Below, one piece after another: positions 26,672 to 55,602 of a DNA stretch of 64,000 nt (position 1 is the first letter of the stretch; the number at the start of each line of letters is the position of its first letter). Made by a program: the position numbers and the translations under genes. The DNA lies in contig CM024172.1 in assembly GCA_013433145.1 (NCBI GenBank), positions 8,610,553-8,674,552 of the forward strand, read 5' to 3'. This DNA comes from Ascaris suum (lineage: Eukaryota; Nematoda; Chromadorea; Rhabditida; Ascarididae). A model generated the notes under the pieces. It saw only the letters and a program-made list of their open reading frames with translations. It did no database searches and was not told the origin of the DNA.

Positions 26672-29600
26672 ATCAGCTTTCAAGAACAGTACAAGTCAAA
26701 AAAATGATCACTGTAAAGGAGATAAAGGTTAGCAGGTGAGTTGGAGCAGTGAAAGTCTCTCCCGCATTTTGTGCAAACCTCGTGAGGTATGAAATTTTCC
26801 AATATGTGACGTAAATGTGAGAAATTTGCTCCTAGATACACGGAAGTTTAGACGAGGCATCCTTTTGGGAAATGAGGTCGTGGGTGTTGAAGAGACGGGG
26901 CACCGATGTCAGCAAACCACCACTGCCACCCCACCACAAACATCCTGCAACAAACACTGCATTGCAGTATGCAAACACCCAAATACTCCACCTTGTCCTC
27001 TTCGATAACCTGACAGTGCACGGAATGAGCACAGCGACGCCTCTCGTGACCATTTTGATAATGGGCGCGAAAAATCCCGCGCTAAAATTTTGAACATGAA
27101 CGCAGATGCGATGCGCGACCGTAGGACACTGAGTTCGATGGAGATCGCAATATGCAACGTTCAGAAGAGGATGTCCACCTTCAAGAACACATGATTCACT
27201 CTTGCAGCTATCTATTAACTTCCACAGTCCAATACATGCACCGTTCAAAATCGTACATTCGAAGTACCTCGTTCGAGGACAGAGGAAACTTGAGTGGACA
27301 ACGTTTCGTTTCAACGTATACTTAATGTTGGACTCTAAATGCGCTTAACTGAGGCAGTTTCTAGAAAAACATGACATGGACCGTCTCACTCTCATTTTGA
27401 GTAAAGCCTTTCATTTTAGACTAAAAGTCGTATTCCACCTCTCAGTTCGAATTACACCTATACTTCAAGACCCATAAAACTTATTCTGGTCCATATCAAG
27501 GGCACTTTCTCGTTTAAATAATTAGCACTTCAACAAGGACGACATTCCCCTCAAGCCGACATGAACCTAGGAAATGCAGTTGTATTCAATTGATCTGCTC
27601 CTCATGTTGCTTCCGTTTGGAACCCTTTATCGTATGATGTAGTTACTGGCCGGTGACCTGTCTTAAACGTTACCTGCATCATGTGACCTGTCCAAAGTGT
27701 GCATTATGCAGCAATCACAATCACTTGTGCCGTGTGTTTTTTTTTCCATATTTGATGAATATTATCTCTTTAATTTGCATTTATAAACGCACGACTACAG
27801 AGTCCGTTTATATTCCTTTTTGTAACAATTAGGAAATGGGTCTTTCTCGATCTCAGCGTCTTTCGATCGTTAGTCACTCACGAGGGTCGCTCCATTTTCG
27901 GGAAAATTTTGAGCATCACAACATCGTCATCGGAAACCCATAATGAAAATTACACGTTGAAAACTGCTAATCTGCCAGAAATTGTTTTTTAATTTAACGT
28001 TGTGAAGCCAAAGCTCAGGCGATAACATTACAATTAATGTCTTCAGGGTCAGAAAATTATAAAATACCAGAATTTCAAATAATATTCTTCAAAGTTTTCC
28101 TCGCATTTCTAATGCATATGCGAGCGACTAGCAGTTTTCGCTACTTTTCGGTGTTTATTAAGTACCACATTGCACGTCAGTTAATTGCTTAACTTGAAAA
28201 TAATTAAGTAACCATTTTATATTAATATCACTCATGTTATCCTTCAATGCAAAAGCGGATTCAATAACGCATTGTTTAATAAGTACTTGTTTTATTTTAA
28301 TTCCCGGCACATATTAAGTACTCATTCAAGCACTCTTTAAGAAGAGTACTCTCGAGTGACCGAATACACAGTAGCGCAATTAGATCGTATGATTCGAGGA
28401 ATACCCAATCAAAGAAAGTAATTCATAACACTGCTCCAAAATGACAGGTCAAAACGCTAAAAATTTCTTTTGATACGATGATCAGTACGGAATTAGACGC
28501 AGAGTTGTGGATACACGTTACTCTTTGCGGGAGCAATTATAGTTAAACAACTGCGATACGGCGTATTCAATGCGCTGAAGTCCTCTGATATTCGAGAAGT
28601 CGGTTACAGTAGGAGCAGGTAATCACCGAACAAAAATACTCCATGGATACCATGGAATGTGACATTTCACTGTGCCATGAAATGTTACTTTTAATAAGTA
28701 AGCGGTATAAATTAAACTGATGAAAACTCCAAAACCAGCCGGCCTCATGCCAGTTGGGCGTACTGGGGAAGGGGGAAGGAGGGGAAGGGTGGGAGAACGG
28801 AAGATGAATGATCTATTTTTGGTTTGGAGGGAGCAAAATTCGAAGACGGAGCAATCACGAAATCACATATTGTAATGGAAAATCTTGAGCGACCCCTCCA
28901 GTCAAACAATTTCCGTAAACAATATCCCCTAAGTGATTGAAATAGACGAAAGGATATCACAGCCACACATGTCCAGTGGGCAAAATGCGGCTGAGTGCTG
29001 GAAGTGGCTAAAATTGAGCCCGACTATAAACGTACAGGATGCGACCCAGCCTCGCGATTCGTTCGACAAAGTAGAACACAATTCGGCCTTGACATCGCCG
29101 AAATAGCCAAACTGGGCACCGTCTGCTGGCAATTTACAACATGCGTGATAAGACAACACGACAAGTACCTTGGTCACATCCTTGACTGCTGTTGAGCTTC
29201 CCAACTTTGCCAAAAAATATATCAACCCTTTGCCTGATGTCGGCAGGACCACGTCATTTTTACCCGCCTTGGCTTAATCAAGAAATCATTGCGGGCGCTT
29301 TTTTCATTTGGCGCTTCTGTGGTATTGCTTCAGCAGACATTTTTATGGGGACATCAGAACTCGTTTATTATTGTTTTTTTATGGAGATATACTTGAATGC
29401 TTTCGGAGAAACTAAATCAACAGTCGTAGGAGTTTGAACATAGGTCATTTTTGAGCCTCCCTGTAACTTCAAGAAGACATTGTTTATGCTGCTAAATGAA
29501 TGAATGAATAAATAAATAAACCGCTGAAAATTGAACAAAAGGTTTCTGCTGCTTCGTTAACAACTCCTCATCCTGAGATCGGGGACTGGACAGTTTCTAG

Positions 29601-31178
29601 CTGACAAAATTACTGTCGAAAGAGGGTTCGCGGTGATGTTGCACTCCAGAACTCGTCCGCTTCAAGTACAGGTCTCGTCTACGTTTGCAATCCTATTTCA
29701 CTTGAATGCTCTCCACTTCCTCATTTTATAAGATATCACTTGGAGTCCCTTTCTTTTGCAGGTAAGCGAATTCAACGCTGACCATTTCGAAAAGAATTAG
29801 AAAAACTGGAGATAAAGCGACAGAGACGACATCCTCATAAATACGATAATAACAGCCGAAATTGGGAAAACCCCAAGAAAATTAGAAAAACTGGAGGTAT
29901 AGCGATACAAGACCCCCATAAATACGATAATAATATCCGAAAATGGGCAGATCGCCAAGAAATTCTCCAGTCGCTAATAGCAGTTTCTGCTTCAATTTCG
30001 ATGAAGAAAATAGTCGAGGAATCTGAAAGCGAAATTTCAGTGGTAATTATGCAAGGAAATAGCACCCGCATAGCTTGACAAATTGCGGCTGTGAAATGCC
30101 TCAAACTTCAAAAGATGGAATTTTCTTTAGGAAGATGGTCCAGAAAAATGTCACCCACGAAAAAGAAATCTATCGATTATTGACTTCTTAATGCGTTTAT
30201 GCAAATTTGCAATGTGTTTATGTCTGCCTGTCTATCATTTATCATTGAAGCTTCGAACGTGGAAACCACTAAAGATAGAACTAAGAAATTACGCTGACAC
30301 AATCGAAACATAGGATAACTGCACATTGGTCGTTCGATTTCATAGCATCTAATAAGGCGACGTTCGAAGAAAAAATCGTTGCAGTGAATTAATCGAATTT
30401 GAAGTGTTTAGTGCTCGCTCGGATGGCTAAACCCTCCATATAAATTCGCTTTTTTGAACGTCACAAATGGTTTTGGAAAAATCGGCAAATTGGTGCAAGG
30501 AGAAACAGAATCAGATGGCAAGGTTATATTTCTTTTGCAATCAAATTGTTGAACAATCACCTATGCAAGTTGGATCCCTCAACGTGCTTCCTAATTGCTA
30601 TACGCATGCATCGAACAACTACTTGCGCGCGATTGTTGGAGGCTGGTGGGAGGGAGGGAGGTGGGAAAGGGAAGAAACAGATCGTATAACGCGCAAGTTC
30701 TAGGCAAGTTGTTGAATTTCACCACAACTGCATCGGCGTTGCAGGATTGAATGAAAGATCGACACACTATTTTGCGCAGGTCTCTGAGGTCATTATTCTA
30801 TTTCCCTGTAAGCTAACGGTTTACATGAACACCCTTCTGCGTTTTGCACCTGAGAGGTTCCTTTTTGCACCCGCTGCCTTGCCCCCAACTCTCTCCCTCC
30901 TGAGTTCGCCGCTGCCACCTGCACACCTCCAACGTACGCTCCCGATCTTTGCAAATTTAAAATCGCTGCACGATTTTTGCACATATGGGGAGTGAAAAGA
31001 TCAGTCTGACAGTTTTCACAAACTGATTTCAATGTTTTTCTTAAACAGTGGATCGTTTTACACATCTCCATAGACGAACAGGTAATGGAAAACCTGCATA
31101 GGTGCATCACAGGTAGTACCGCCGTCCAATTATGCAGTCCCCAATCGCCGTCGTTCCTTACATGAATAAATGGAATAT
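26672..31178. other. Intergenic region between dUTPase and the glycosyltransferase
   Basis: About 4.5 kb. It holds a GC-richer patch with a 160-codon - strand open frame at 26832-27314 containing GLW and paired Cys residues. That is faintly like claudin/PMP22-type extracellular loops, but too little for a call. Other contents are overlapping open frames on both strands at 28929-29252, a tandem duplication at 29797-29959, and short TGAA/TAAA runs near 29493-29520. The rest shows nothing I can support. Confidence 0.35.
29797..29959. repeat. Imperfect tandem duplication, about 85-bp unit
   Basis: Two copies lie side by side, near 29797-29875 and 29882-29959. Both begin TTAGAAAAACTGGAG and share CATAAATACGATAATAA and CCAAGAAA, with scattered substitutions and a small length difference. 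Divergence suggests an old local duplication. No coding role is seen. Confidence 0.75.
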
Positions 31179-34681
<3,503 letters not shown>

Positions 34682-34742
34682 CTGAATATTGCGATGTTTC
34701 TATCAAGGCGTCAAGAAATAACATTTCGAATATTTCCGCCCT

Positions 34743-34754
34743 CCCCCCCCCCCC
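34743..34754. repeat. Poly-C tract followed by a CT run
   Basis: Twelve C residues lead into a CTCTCTCTC stretch just upstream of the first visible glycosyltransferase exon. It is one of several long G/C homopolymers in this window. Confidence 0.9.
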
Positions 34755-35127
34755 TCTCTCTCTCCTCCACCAGCTGCCGTATGAAACACTGTCAGGGATG
34801 ATCGACGGCGCTTTCAAAAAATTTAGTCAATAAGAGGAGTGCGCTGATTGTCATCATTAAAACCCCCTTTCGAAAACATTTGCCTCAGCATAGCTTTTCA
34901 ATGAATGACGGGTGAAAACAAAATTTGCATACCGCAATCGTTCATTTTATTTACGATGATAGTCGAGCGAATAATGTTATTGAAGAGCAGAAGTGTGAGT
35001 GCGTGAGCCAATAAGAAGAGCGCGTTCTTCATCCTTGCAAAGCTGTATATGTAAGTTCGCCGAAAAAGTACGCACAAACCTAGACACAGATTATCTGCTT
35101 ATGTAACTAATAATCGACATTATTTCG

Positions 35128-36917
<1,790 letters not shown>

Positions 36918-36923
36918 TTTATT
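36918..36923 (-). terminator. Poly(A) signal of the collagen gene
   Basis: AATAAA on the - strand, 65 nt past the collagen stop codon, at the spacing expected of a nematode 3' untranslated region. Confidence 0.7.
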
Positions 36924-36987
36924 TTCTCTCGATTTGTGAGACAAAAGCAGTTGGTTTCAGCATTGACTTTCTTTTACGATGCAATGC

Positions 36988-38924
36988 TCAGCGACGAGTT
37001 CCATCCTCGAAGAATACGCCGCCGTCGATAGCGCAGTACCTGGGGCAGATACCCTTCTCACCAGTGCTACCAGCAAGCCCAGATGGGCCAGGCACCCCAG
37101 GCTGCCCGTCGGACCCTGGTAAACCGGCTGGGCCAGGAGGGCCAGGTGGTCCTGGAGGTCCTTGTCCGCCACCGGGACCTGGTACGCCGGGTTGACCGTC
37201 TGGTCCAGGTGGTCCTGGATCTCCTGCAAGAATGCTATGCTAAATCAAACAGAATCAAAAATATGTGCAATTTTTTTGCCCTAAGCGTTCATTAACTCTC
37301 TCGACAGAACTCGCAAACCCCACGCTAAATTTTTTGGCTAGTTTTTTACGCTTAGCCAAAATATGGATGAGCGTGATCAAGACATTTTCTTCCCAGCAGT
37401 AGTGTCAATACATGGACGATGTATAAAAGCACTGATTCTAAAACGGTTTGATCGTACCTGCAGGTCCAGGTGCTCCAGGTGTGCCAGTTTCGTTGACTGC
37501 TGGTATTCCTGGCTCCCCAGGCGGCCCAGCAGGTCCTTGGTTCCCTGGCGCACCTGGAATCCCAGGAGGTCCCGGAGGACCCGGGAGCGCTGTCCGACCG
37601 CCGACTCCTACTGCGCCCGGCAATCCAGGGTCTCCCGGTGGCCCAGCTGGTCCAGGTGGACCAGGTGGTCCTGCCGGGCACGACTGGCATGGTGGCGGAG
37701 TGATTGGCTCGCAGGCGGCGGCCCCTACTTTGCCAGGCGCGCCAGGGAATCCGGGTGCTCCTGGGCGACCAGGTTTCCCAGGTCGGCCAGGGGTGCCAGC
37801 AGGTCCTGGCGGGCCGGGATTGCAGCATGAGCAGCCACCACCGACACCCGCACTGCTTGCCACAGGAGGCGAGTAGGAAGGCCTTTCTCCATATCCAACC
37901 TGACGTACAGTGCGGTTACGGTTTTCCTCAACATTTTTCAGCTCGTGCAAATCGCTCCATACGTCCTTCACCGAACTCTGAAAGGTAACAGTAACATCGG
38001 AGTAAGAAGAATACTCAAGTGAGGGAAACAGTATGTGAACAATTTTTTGAGATTTTGTCTCTTATGGAAAAATTGCGACTTTTATGGAACTAAGAGAGGA
38101 AGCCCTGCCATCTTTTCAGCCCTCATTTCCCGCTTCCTTTTCTTCTTTAGAAGCGCAAAAATCTATTGCCGGGTTCATCGACGGGACAAGCGACGCTATG
38201 AAGTCTGACCACGAGTGCTCGTTTACGCTTAGTTATAAAATTACAAATCACGTTTCAGAACGGCGGCTAGATCATTCCATTCGCCAAGTTCAGTGTTGTC
38301 AACTCCAGTATTTTTCGACAGTTGCAGTACTTTAGCCGTATTTCATGGTCAGGAGCATGTTTGCCTGAATGAAGTGAACTCGCCCACGTCGAAGTTGAAG
38401 AAACGACGACATACTGTAATTGTTGGCACAATTGGCGAAAATATGCCGACTTGTAAAAGCCGAAAACGTGTTAACGCGTAAAAGCGTACACAGGTACATG
38501 ACTATAAAAAAAGAGGGATAGATGCAGAACGACAAGAAAACTTCACAGCGTGGCTCTCCTCAGCAACCATCACATGCTTCTTAACTTTCAGAAGGAAATT
38601 ACGTCCGCTCAAATAAAACGAGCGACTCTTTCTGCATTTTCTGATTGTTTAAGAAATGGAAATCTCCTGTTAAAAAATGGTGCCCTTAATAAAATCATCC
38701 CAGGAAATCGCATAAACCTGCACCGGCAGCGTCATTACCCACCAGGTGAATGCACCACCAACCTTGCAATGTTGGATGTCGTTGTGCATTTGTAGCCGCA
38801 CTTGATTAATGAAGCTATAGACCATTGGTAGCGTGATGCAAACCGATAAAACCGAAACAACCGAAAACGTGACAGCCGAATATGCAACAAAACGATATGC
38901 TTTGATTCGAATGGATGCGTCCAT
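36988..38924 (-). CDS. Nematode cuticle collagen, 305 aa
   Basis: A structural component of the cuticle, secreted by the hypodermis and cross-linked through Cys and Tyr residues. Three exons: 38763-38924, 37458-37977, 36988-37223 (306 codons with stop). Residues 1-54 form the Col_cuticle_N domain ([20 protein letters not shown] onward), whose hydrophobic core at about 12-37 is the signal anchor. [11 protein letters not shown] and a basic RNRTVR processing-type site follow. Cys-Ser-Cys-Cys precedes a short Gly-X-Y block; an interruption with three Cys ([15 protein letters not shown]) separates it from the long Gly-X-Y domain, which has small breaks. The C-terminus, [20 protein letters not shown], is typical of the family. 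Length and exon plan match ordinary cuticle collagens. The ATG sits in a good context (GCCACCATGG), with a TATA box about 58 nt upstream. I cannot assign a numbered ortholog. Confidence 0.97.
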
Positions 38925-38981
38925 GGTGGCAGTTGAGGACGGCACTTGAGATATTACTCGCCTCAGATCACTTTGCTTCTC

Positions 38982-38989
38982 TTTATATA
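38982..38989 (-). promoter_or_regulatory. TATA box of the collagen gene
   Basis: TATATAAA on the - strand, 58-65 nt before the collagen ATG, which would put transcription start about 25-30 nt before the ATG. Strong TATA boxes are common in abundantly expressed nematode collagen genes. Confidence 0.65.
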
Positions 38990-40350
38990 ACGACGACTTC
39001 CAAAACACGTTCGTACGTCCCCTGAGCAAGTGGTGCGCCGAAACGACGCGAATTACGTGTACCACTTCCAGATTTTGTCGAAACGCTGTTTTCATGTCTT
39101 TTTCTCTATACGTCGATATTCTAGACCAAGAAAACACCCTCTTCCAGCTATCTGTACGTGAGTATGGAGCGGCCATGTATGTCTTATTAGTATGTACAAG
39201 GGCTCGCCACATTGAACCGGTCCATGTTTTCGGGAAGTCGCATTCATTGGAATGGTGAAACCGTTACGTGCATTCCCTCACAGCTTGTACATAACAAACA
39301 ACAAAAGTGGTATTGCTATCCACATTACATTCGCAAAAAAAGTCCTCTCAAACTGACAGCACTTTCTTCAAAGAGTAAACAACAAATTCTCCATAAGTGA
39401 AATTTTTCACAGAATTTTGCATTATCTGCACGACAACAGATGAAATTTAATGCAAATGCACATAAATTGCGTAGATTAAAACGCGCAAGTTTTTTTCTTT
39501 CATAGGGAGGCGAAAGGATAATGCCACTTATAGAACATGAAACTGCCTTATCAACGCTTAATGTCTGCAGTGATTCGAAACAAGTCCTGTTTAGCTGTAG
39601 CAACTCTAGTGACTCGTAGACACGCAAATACATGTAAACTATTGACCATTAATTAACTCAGGGACCAACCACCCTTCTTTGTAGCTCTTCTAACAGCAAA
39701 TAATACGGTCCACAGTCATTCTAGACCAACAATTCTATAAGCCGCTCTAGGATATTCATTTACAAAGTGGAGCCATATGAGTGAATTGCACTTCCATAAA
39801 ATTCAGTCGTTTGTCGATTACCACAATTAACTGCATATAAAATTTACGTTTGCTGAAATGCGCCATCTGCAATGATATCGGACAACGTGATAAACGCACC
39901 ATATATCAAACCAATATCGAACATCTAACAATAGATGGGATAACGATGAACGGATGAAGCATAACGGAACCACTGATGACGACTGCTCACAAACAGCTTC
40001 CGCCATCTACCTTTGAACATTCTAGTACGCATGCCATAGCGTCATATAAACCTCGTCAAAATTCATCTTCTACTAGTATTCTACACCGTGTAAATATGGT
40101 TGCACAAAGTTAAACTAGTCATCCTCAATAATGTTTTTTCCTCATATTCAACCAAAATCAATTCGCTTCCTTTTTTGCCATTCTCGGAGAGACTTTAGAG
40201 AAAATCACCAAAAAGAAGATGTTGCATTATGGTTTTAATGCATTCAAACCCTCCCAACAAAATCGTTTAAATGCCTATTGTGTTTTATATCATCTGAAAT
40301 GTGAATCCAAAAGTGATTCTTTTGCAGTGATTTCCGCTTACTGTGTGTAA
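38990..40350. other. Intergenic region between collagen and trxr-1
   Basis: About 1.36 kb. It should hold the upstream control region of the collagen gene and the end of the trxr-1 transcript. A 102-codon - strand open frame at 39325-39633 has no recognisable features. I see nothing else. Confidence 0.4.
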
Positions 40351-40356
40351 TTTATT
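40351..40356 (-). terminator. Poly(A) signal of trxr-1
   Basis: AATAAA on the - strand, about 60 nt beyond the SECIS candidate and about 650 nt beyond the stop codon. It closes a 3' untranslated region that would include the SECIS element. Confidence 0.65.
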
Positions 40357-40416
40357 GGATGGAAACAATGAGTTCAGCGAATACGCAAAAAACAAAATGC
40401 CAATAAAATATTTATA

Positions 40417-40469
40417 ACAGTCATCGCATCATTGCAACGATGAATTAAAGCCGTGCCTCATACGACCGT
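40417..40469 (-). ncRNA. SECIS element candidate in the trxr-1 3' UTR
   Basis: On the - strand the sequence has ATGA at 40461-40458, an 11-nt spacer, AA at 40446-40445 in the apical loop, and TGAT at 40431-40428. That is the order and spacing of a eukaryotic SECIS core. Below the quartet, ACGGTC (40469-40464) can pair with GACTGT (40422-40417); above it, GCACGG can pair with TCGTTGC with one bulge. It lies about 540 nt after the stop codon and before the poly(A) signal, where a selenoprotein mRNA needs it. Pairing was judged by eye. Confidence 0.65.
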
Positions 40470-41001
40470 CTTTCTGCTACACCTGCGCCACAAGACCAAT
40501 ATCCACCGCTAGGAAAGCGATCAAAAATTCACAGGGTGAAAACTATAACGCCCTAATTTCGTTTCGATACCGTGTCCAAAGATTGCGGTCGATCAACTTT
40601 TGAGTTCCTTGACAGGTCAAAAGTATTCCGAAATGCGCTCGATCATCACTCCGATCTCCGATTACAGCATTCAGTAAATGTCTCGAACAGATTATCAAAG
40701 TGACGAATGCAATAAACTTTAACGGCAGAGCAGAAAAAACCTTATCGAGGTTCCGTTACATGGTCGATCAAATAGAAAAAAAGAAGCAAAGCAACGGCCC
40801 ATCTGAGTAGCAAATCAGGAAGGAAGCGCTCACGAGGAGTTTAGCTCCAATCCGTCACACGATCACCGCTGAACCGCTTCAGCTGCTGGAAGCATCTGAA
40901 AGCTGTATCATCGGAATCAGCCACCCGTCCGAAAGCCGACGACCTCTGAACGCTGGCCACACTCCAAGTTCGAGTTCAGCCAGCCATTTCAGAGGCCCAC
41001 T

Positions 41002-52539
<11,538 letters not shown>

Positions 52540-53669
52540 CTGCATATATGACCATCGTTATGGTCATAGCACAACGAAATTAGACAGAGGTTATGCAGAC
52601 GGATATCGCTAAGACTGAATTAGATGCAGTAATGGATACGCACATTCCAATACGGCTCTAAACAGTAAAATTATGAAAGTGCTGGTGGATAATGATTCCA
52701 AATAACTTGAAAACTGACTCCCACTGGAACAGCTGACGGTGATTAATTCATTCAGACGGATGTCTTGTTTAAATTAAATGCATAATTTATGTTACGATAA
52801 AACACTTAACTAGAAACCGACAATTCAACTATGAGCACCTGTGAAACAACGATGAACATAATACACGAGAAACAAGCATGCTCGGACCATAAAGTGCGGC
52901 ACATAGAGCAGTCAACACGAACGAAATGGTGCTTATTCAGCGGGTACAACCGCAGTCAACTCTTATTCAACTGCACAAAAGTTTCGTTTTCTAGCCTCAT
53001 TTTATCGTTTCTTATTGCTGACTTTTTGGGTCTTTGATTCTCCTTGCAACCTTTTTTTGCAGTGAAAAATGAAACGTCATAAAAATATGCAATATTGCAA
53101 CACTGTTCTTTGCAATTTTCACACGATACATATGCAAGTTTAAGATCGCAATTTCCTAACGATACACATTGAATATGGCCGAAATTTTAAAAAGCAAAAC
53201 GAAATCATATGAAGGATTGAAAAGGAAATGAGAATTTTGGATCGTCATAATTGCAATGGGAAGAAATTGCAAAAGGGAATTGTGCGCACTTCGATGTTCT
53301 ATAGATTAATCCCAACTGAATGAGGCATGCCCAAAAGGCCCTAGAAAGAACACATCGAAGAGGAACACCATCCATCGTCTCCGCTAGCCAATAACGGCTC
53401 TAGCCTACTTCTCTAAAACCCAACAAAAAAGAATCCTATGTGAATTTAGTTAGCGTGACGATGGCACTGCATGCTTGTGAAACTTTCGGTGACATCACTC
53501 GAAGGAAAAAGATTATTCACTACTTTCTATCGCTTTGAATAATTCTTTGCTATTATCGAAACAGTTCAAGGAGTTGAGATCTCCTTTCAACTTTGTGTTT
53601 GTTGCAATGTGGGAATATAAGTTTAAGTAAAAATCTACGGGGGAGGGGGAGGGATTAATTCATACGTAC

Positions 53670-53704
53670 CTTCCTTTTCGGGTCAATGCAACAAAAGAAT
53701 ATAT
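53670..53704 (-). CDS. Possible further 5' exon of trxr-1
   Basis: A 35-nt stretch ends at a good donor (GGAAG|GTACGT) in phase 0, which fits the exon at 52410-52539. It codes for IFFCCIDPKRK after two leading bases. The acceptor (TTTTTGAG) is weak and there is no ATG. If real, it would lengthen the extra N-terminal region ahead of the reductase. Low certainty. Confidence 0.25.
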
Positions 53705-54413
53705 CTCAAAAAGCTATTTTCAGGTTTTATTTCCGATTCACTCAAGTTATCAATACAACCACTCTAGGCTGCAGGAAATAGTAGGATACCGATTGACTGT
53801 GGCAGAATCTGGAAATAAAGTTGAATGAGTGCGACCATGCAAGGATTTATCGAGCCTCTACCTGCACACCTTTTGGACTCACAAAAACGCTCAATTACTC
53901 TCTTTGCTTTCTCACTGCACACCTGCGTGAAATAATTCTTTCCTTGAAGACTTTTCCAACTTTTTCACCTTCATTCGTTCGTTCGATGCTTAAATGCAAA
54001 ACATTAGAACATTGAAATAAACCGCCGTTTTTCAAGGTCAAAAGCAGCGAAATCTGATTCCCGACTAAAGCACCGATGTAATTAAACGACGGGACAACAG
54101 AATGAAAGAAAATATAGACGTCGTATTTCTTCACATTGTAGATGGCACAGGAAAGACCTTATCTTGAAAACCGCCTAAGAGTCACTTGCACTGGGTACAT
54201 TTGCACCTTTCATGAATTATCTCGCTTCACGCATCCACATTGAGGTACTTAGTGGCGTAAATGAGCAGACATCTGCGCCACGGTGCAAATGTTAGGTAAC
54301 TTAGCACGCAAGCGGAACGCTTATTCATTTTGCGCTGCGTTTCATGGTTGTTCCGCATTTGCACATGGACGTAATTTAGGATAATTTTTAAAAATTTTAC
54401 ATGGAACTAGCGA

Positions 54414-54426
54414 GGGGGGGGGGGGG
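54414..54426. repeat. Poly-G tract (13)
   Basis: Thirteen G residues followed by GAGAGAGA in a purine-rich strand, between trxr-1 and the 298-codon open frame. Confidence 0.9.
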
Positions 54427-54705
54427 AGAGAGAACAGTAAGTGACAAGCTGCAATGTATATGGAAAAGAAAAGTTGGTGCATATAGTGGGGAAAATGAAG
54501 AAACAGCGAGCTGAGATGAGAAAACAACTGTTAAGGAATAGTGAAGTGTAGATGAAGCGAATGAAGGACCACAGATCGCAGGCGGCTGCAAATGGATAGC
54601 CGCGTGTTACATGTGAGACCACTGAAAACGAGGAGAGGTTAAAACGAAAAAAGATGGTAAGACAGTGAAGGGAAAGAGGAAGTTAGCAAGACAGTAAAGA
54701 AAAAG

Positions 54706-55602
54706 TTACCAAAATGGGAGTCCCACTAAAAAGAAGGAACAAAAATAATTCTGCTCACTGAACACTGCCGATAGTCTCACGACAGTTAGTGCAGGAAGGA
54801 GGTAAATATCATAGAGAGGTAATACAAGCACGAAGGTAAGAGACGCAATAGAAGAGGAAATGTGTGACCTTGGAAATATTGGAGTGTAGTCGGCTGGCAG
54901 CACAAGTGACACACGTAGCCGGCGAGATCCCTTAAAAGCAGCGCGGTACCCAACATGGTGGGCGAAGTTCGCTGCTTTAGCGACCCCTTTTCTTGCTCTC
55001 TTTCTTCGGTCTAAATCATCAATATTTAGTGAAGCTGCCGCTAAGAATACGAACGGTGTGAACGGTGAAGAACTCTCTTGTAAGAACGGAGATCGGGAGT
55101 TGACTAGGCATGCAACTGGATTATTAGAAACGATGAGGGCAGATAAGAAAGGTGTGAGTAAAGCTAGCGGATGAGGACACATATCTGGTGCACGTTGCAA
55201 ATTAAACATCACAGATAAAACTGTCAACAACCAGTACGTGCGCAATCGATTCATAAAGGGATACAATTCGACGTGAACATTTAGTGGCATTGCAGTGAGT
55301 GGGCATGCCCCAACAGAGTGGCACACAAAAGATGCGAGTGGAGTTGACCTGCTCGTGTGGAACCTCTTGTTTTCGGAAGTAACACTGCCATAGAGAGGGC
55401 ATCGAGAGGACGAGTAAAGGCAGTTAAATGGAACATAACCAGTTTCATAGTGGCCAAGAGAGCGCAGCACAGCTTCTGTTTTCTGAAGCGACCGAATGCG
55501 AAATGCGAACACCCATAGGCGCACTAAGAAAGGTGTCCCGAATACTGTGCTGCCATCACAACAAGTCCTCAAGTGCAGCAGCAATATGCCACCGTTCATC
55601 AT
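54706..55602 (-). CDS. Single-exon open frame, 298 codons, unrecognised
   Basis: The longest open frame in the window, 897 nt from ATG to stop. The predicted product is rich in Leu, Ser, Phe and Pro. It has several hydrophobic segments, one directly after an internal Met like a signal peptide, and a basic patch (LDRRKRARKGVAKAANF) in the second half. I see no family motif. The coding strand is pyrimidine-rich, which reduces stop codons, so chance cannot be excluded, though 298 codons is long for this base composition. No poly(A) or promoter was assigned. Confidence 0.25.
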   Translation of the reverse strand: MMNGGILLLHLRTCCDGSTVFGTPFLVRLWVFAFRIRSLQKTEAVLRSLGHYETGYVPFNCLYSSSRCPLYGSVTSENKRFHTSRSTPLASFVCHSVGACPLTAMPLNVHVELYPFMNRLRTYWLLTVLSVMFNLQRAPDMCPHPLALLTPFLSALIVSNNPVACLVNSRSPFLQESSSPFTPFVFLAAASLNIDDLDRRKRARKGVAKAANFAHHVGYRAAFKGSRRLRVSLVLPADYTPIFPRSHISSSIASLTFVLVLPLYDIYLLPALTVVRLSAVFSEQNYFCSFFLVGLPFW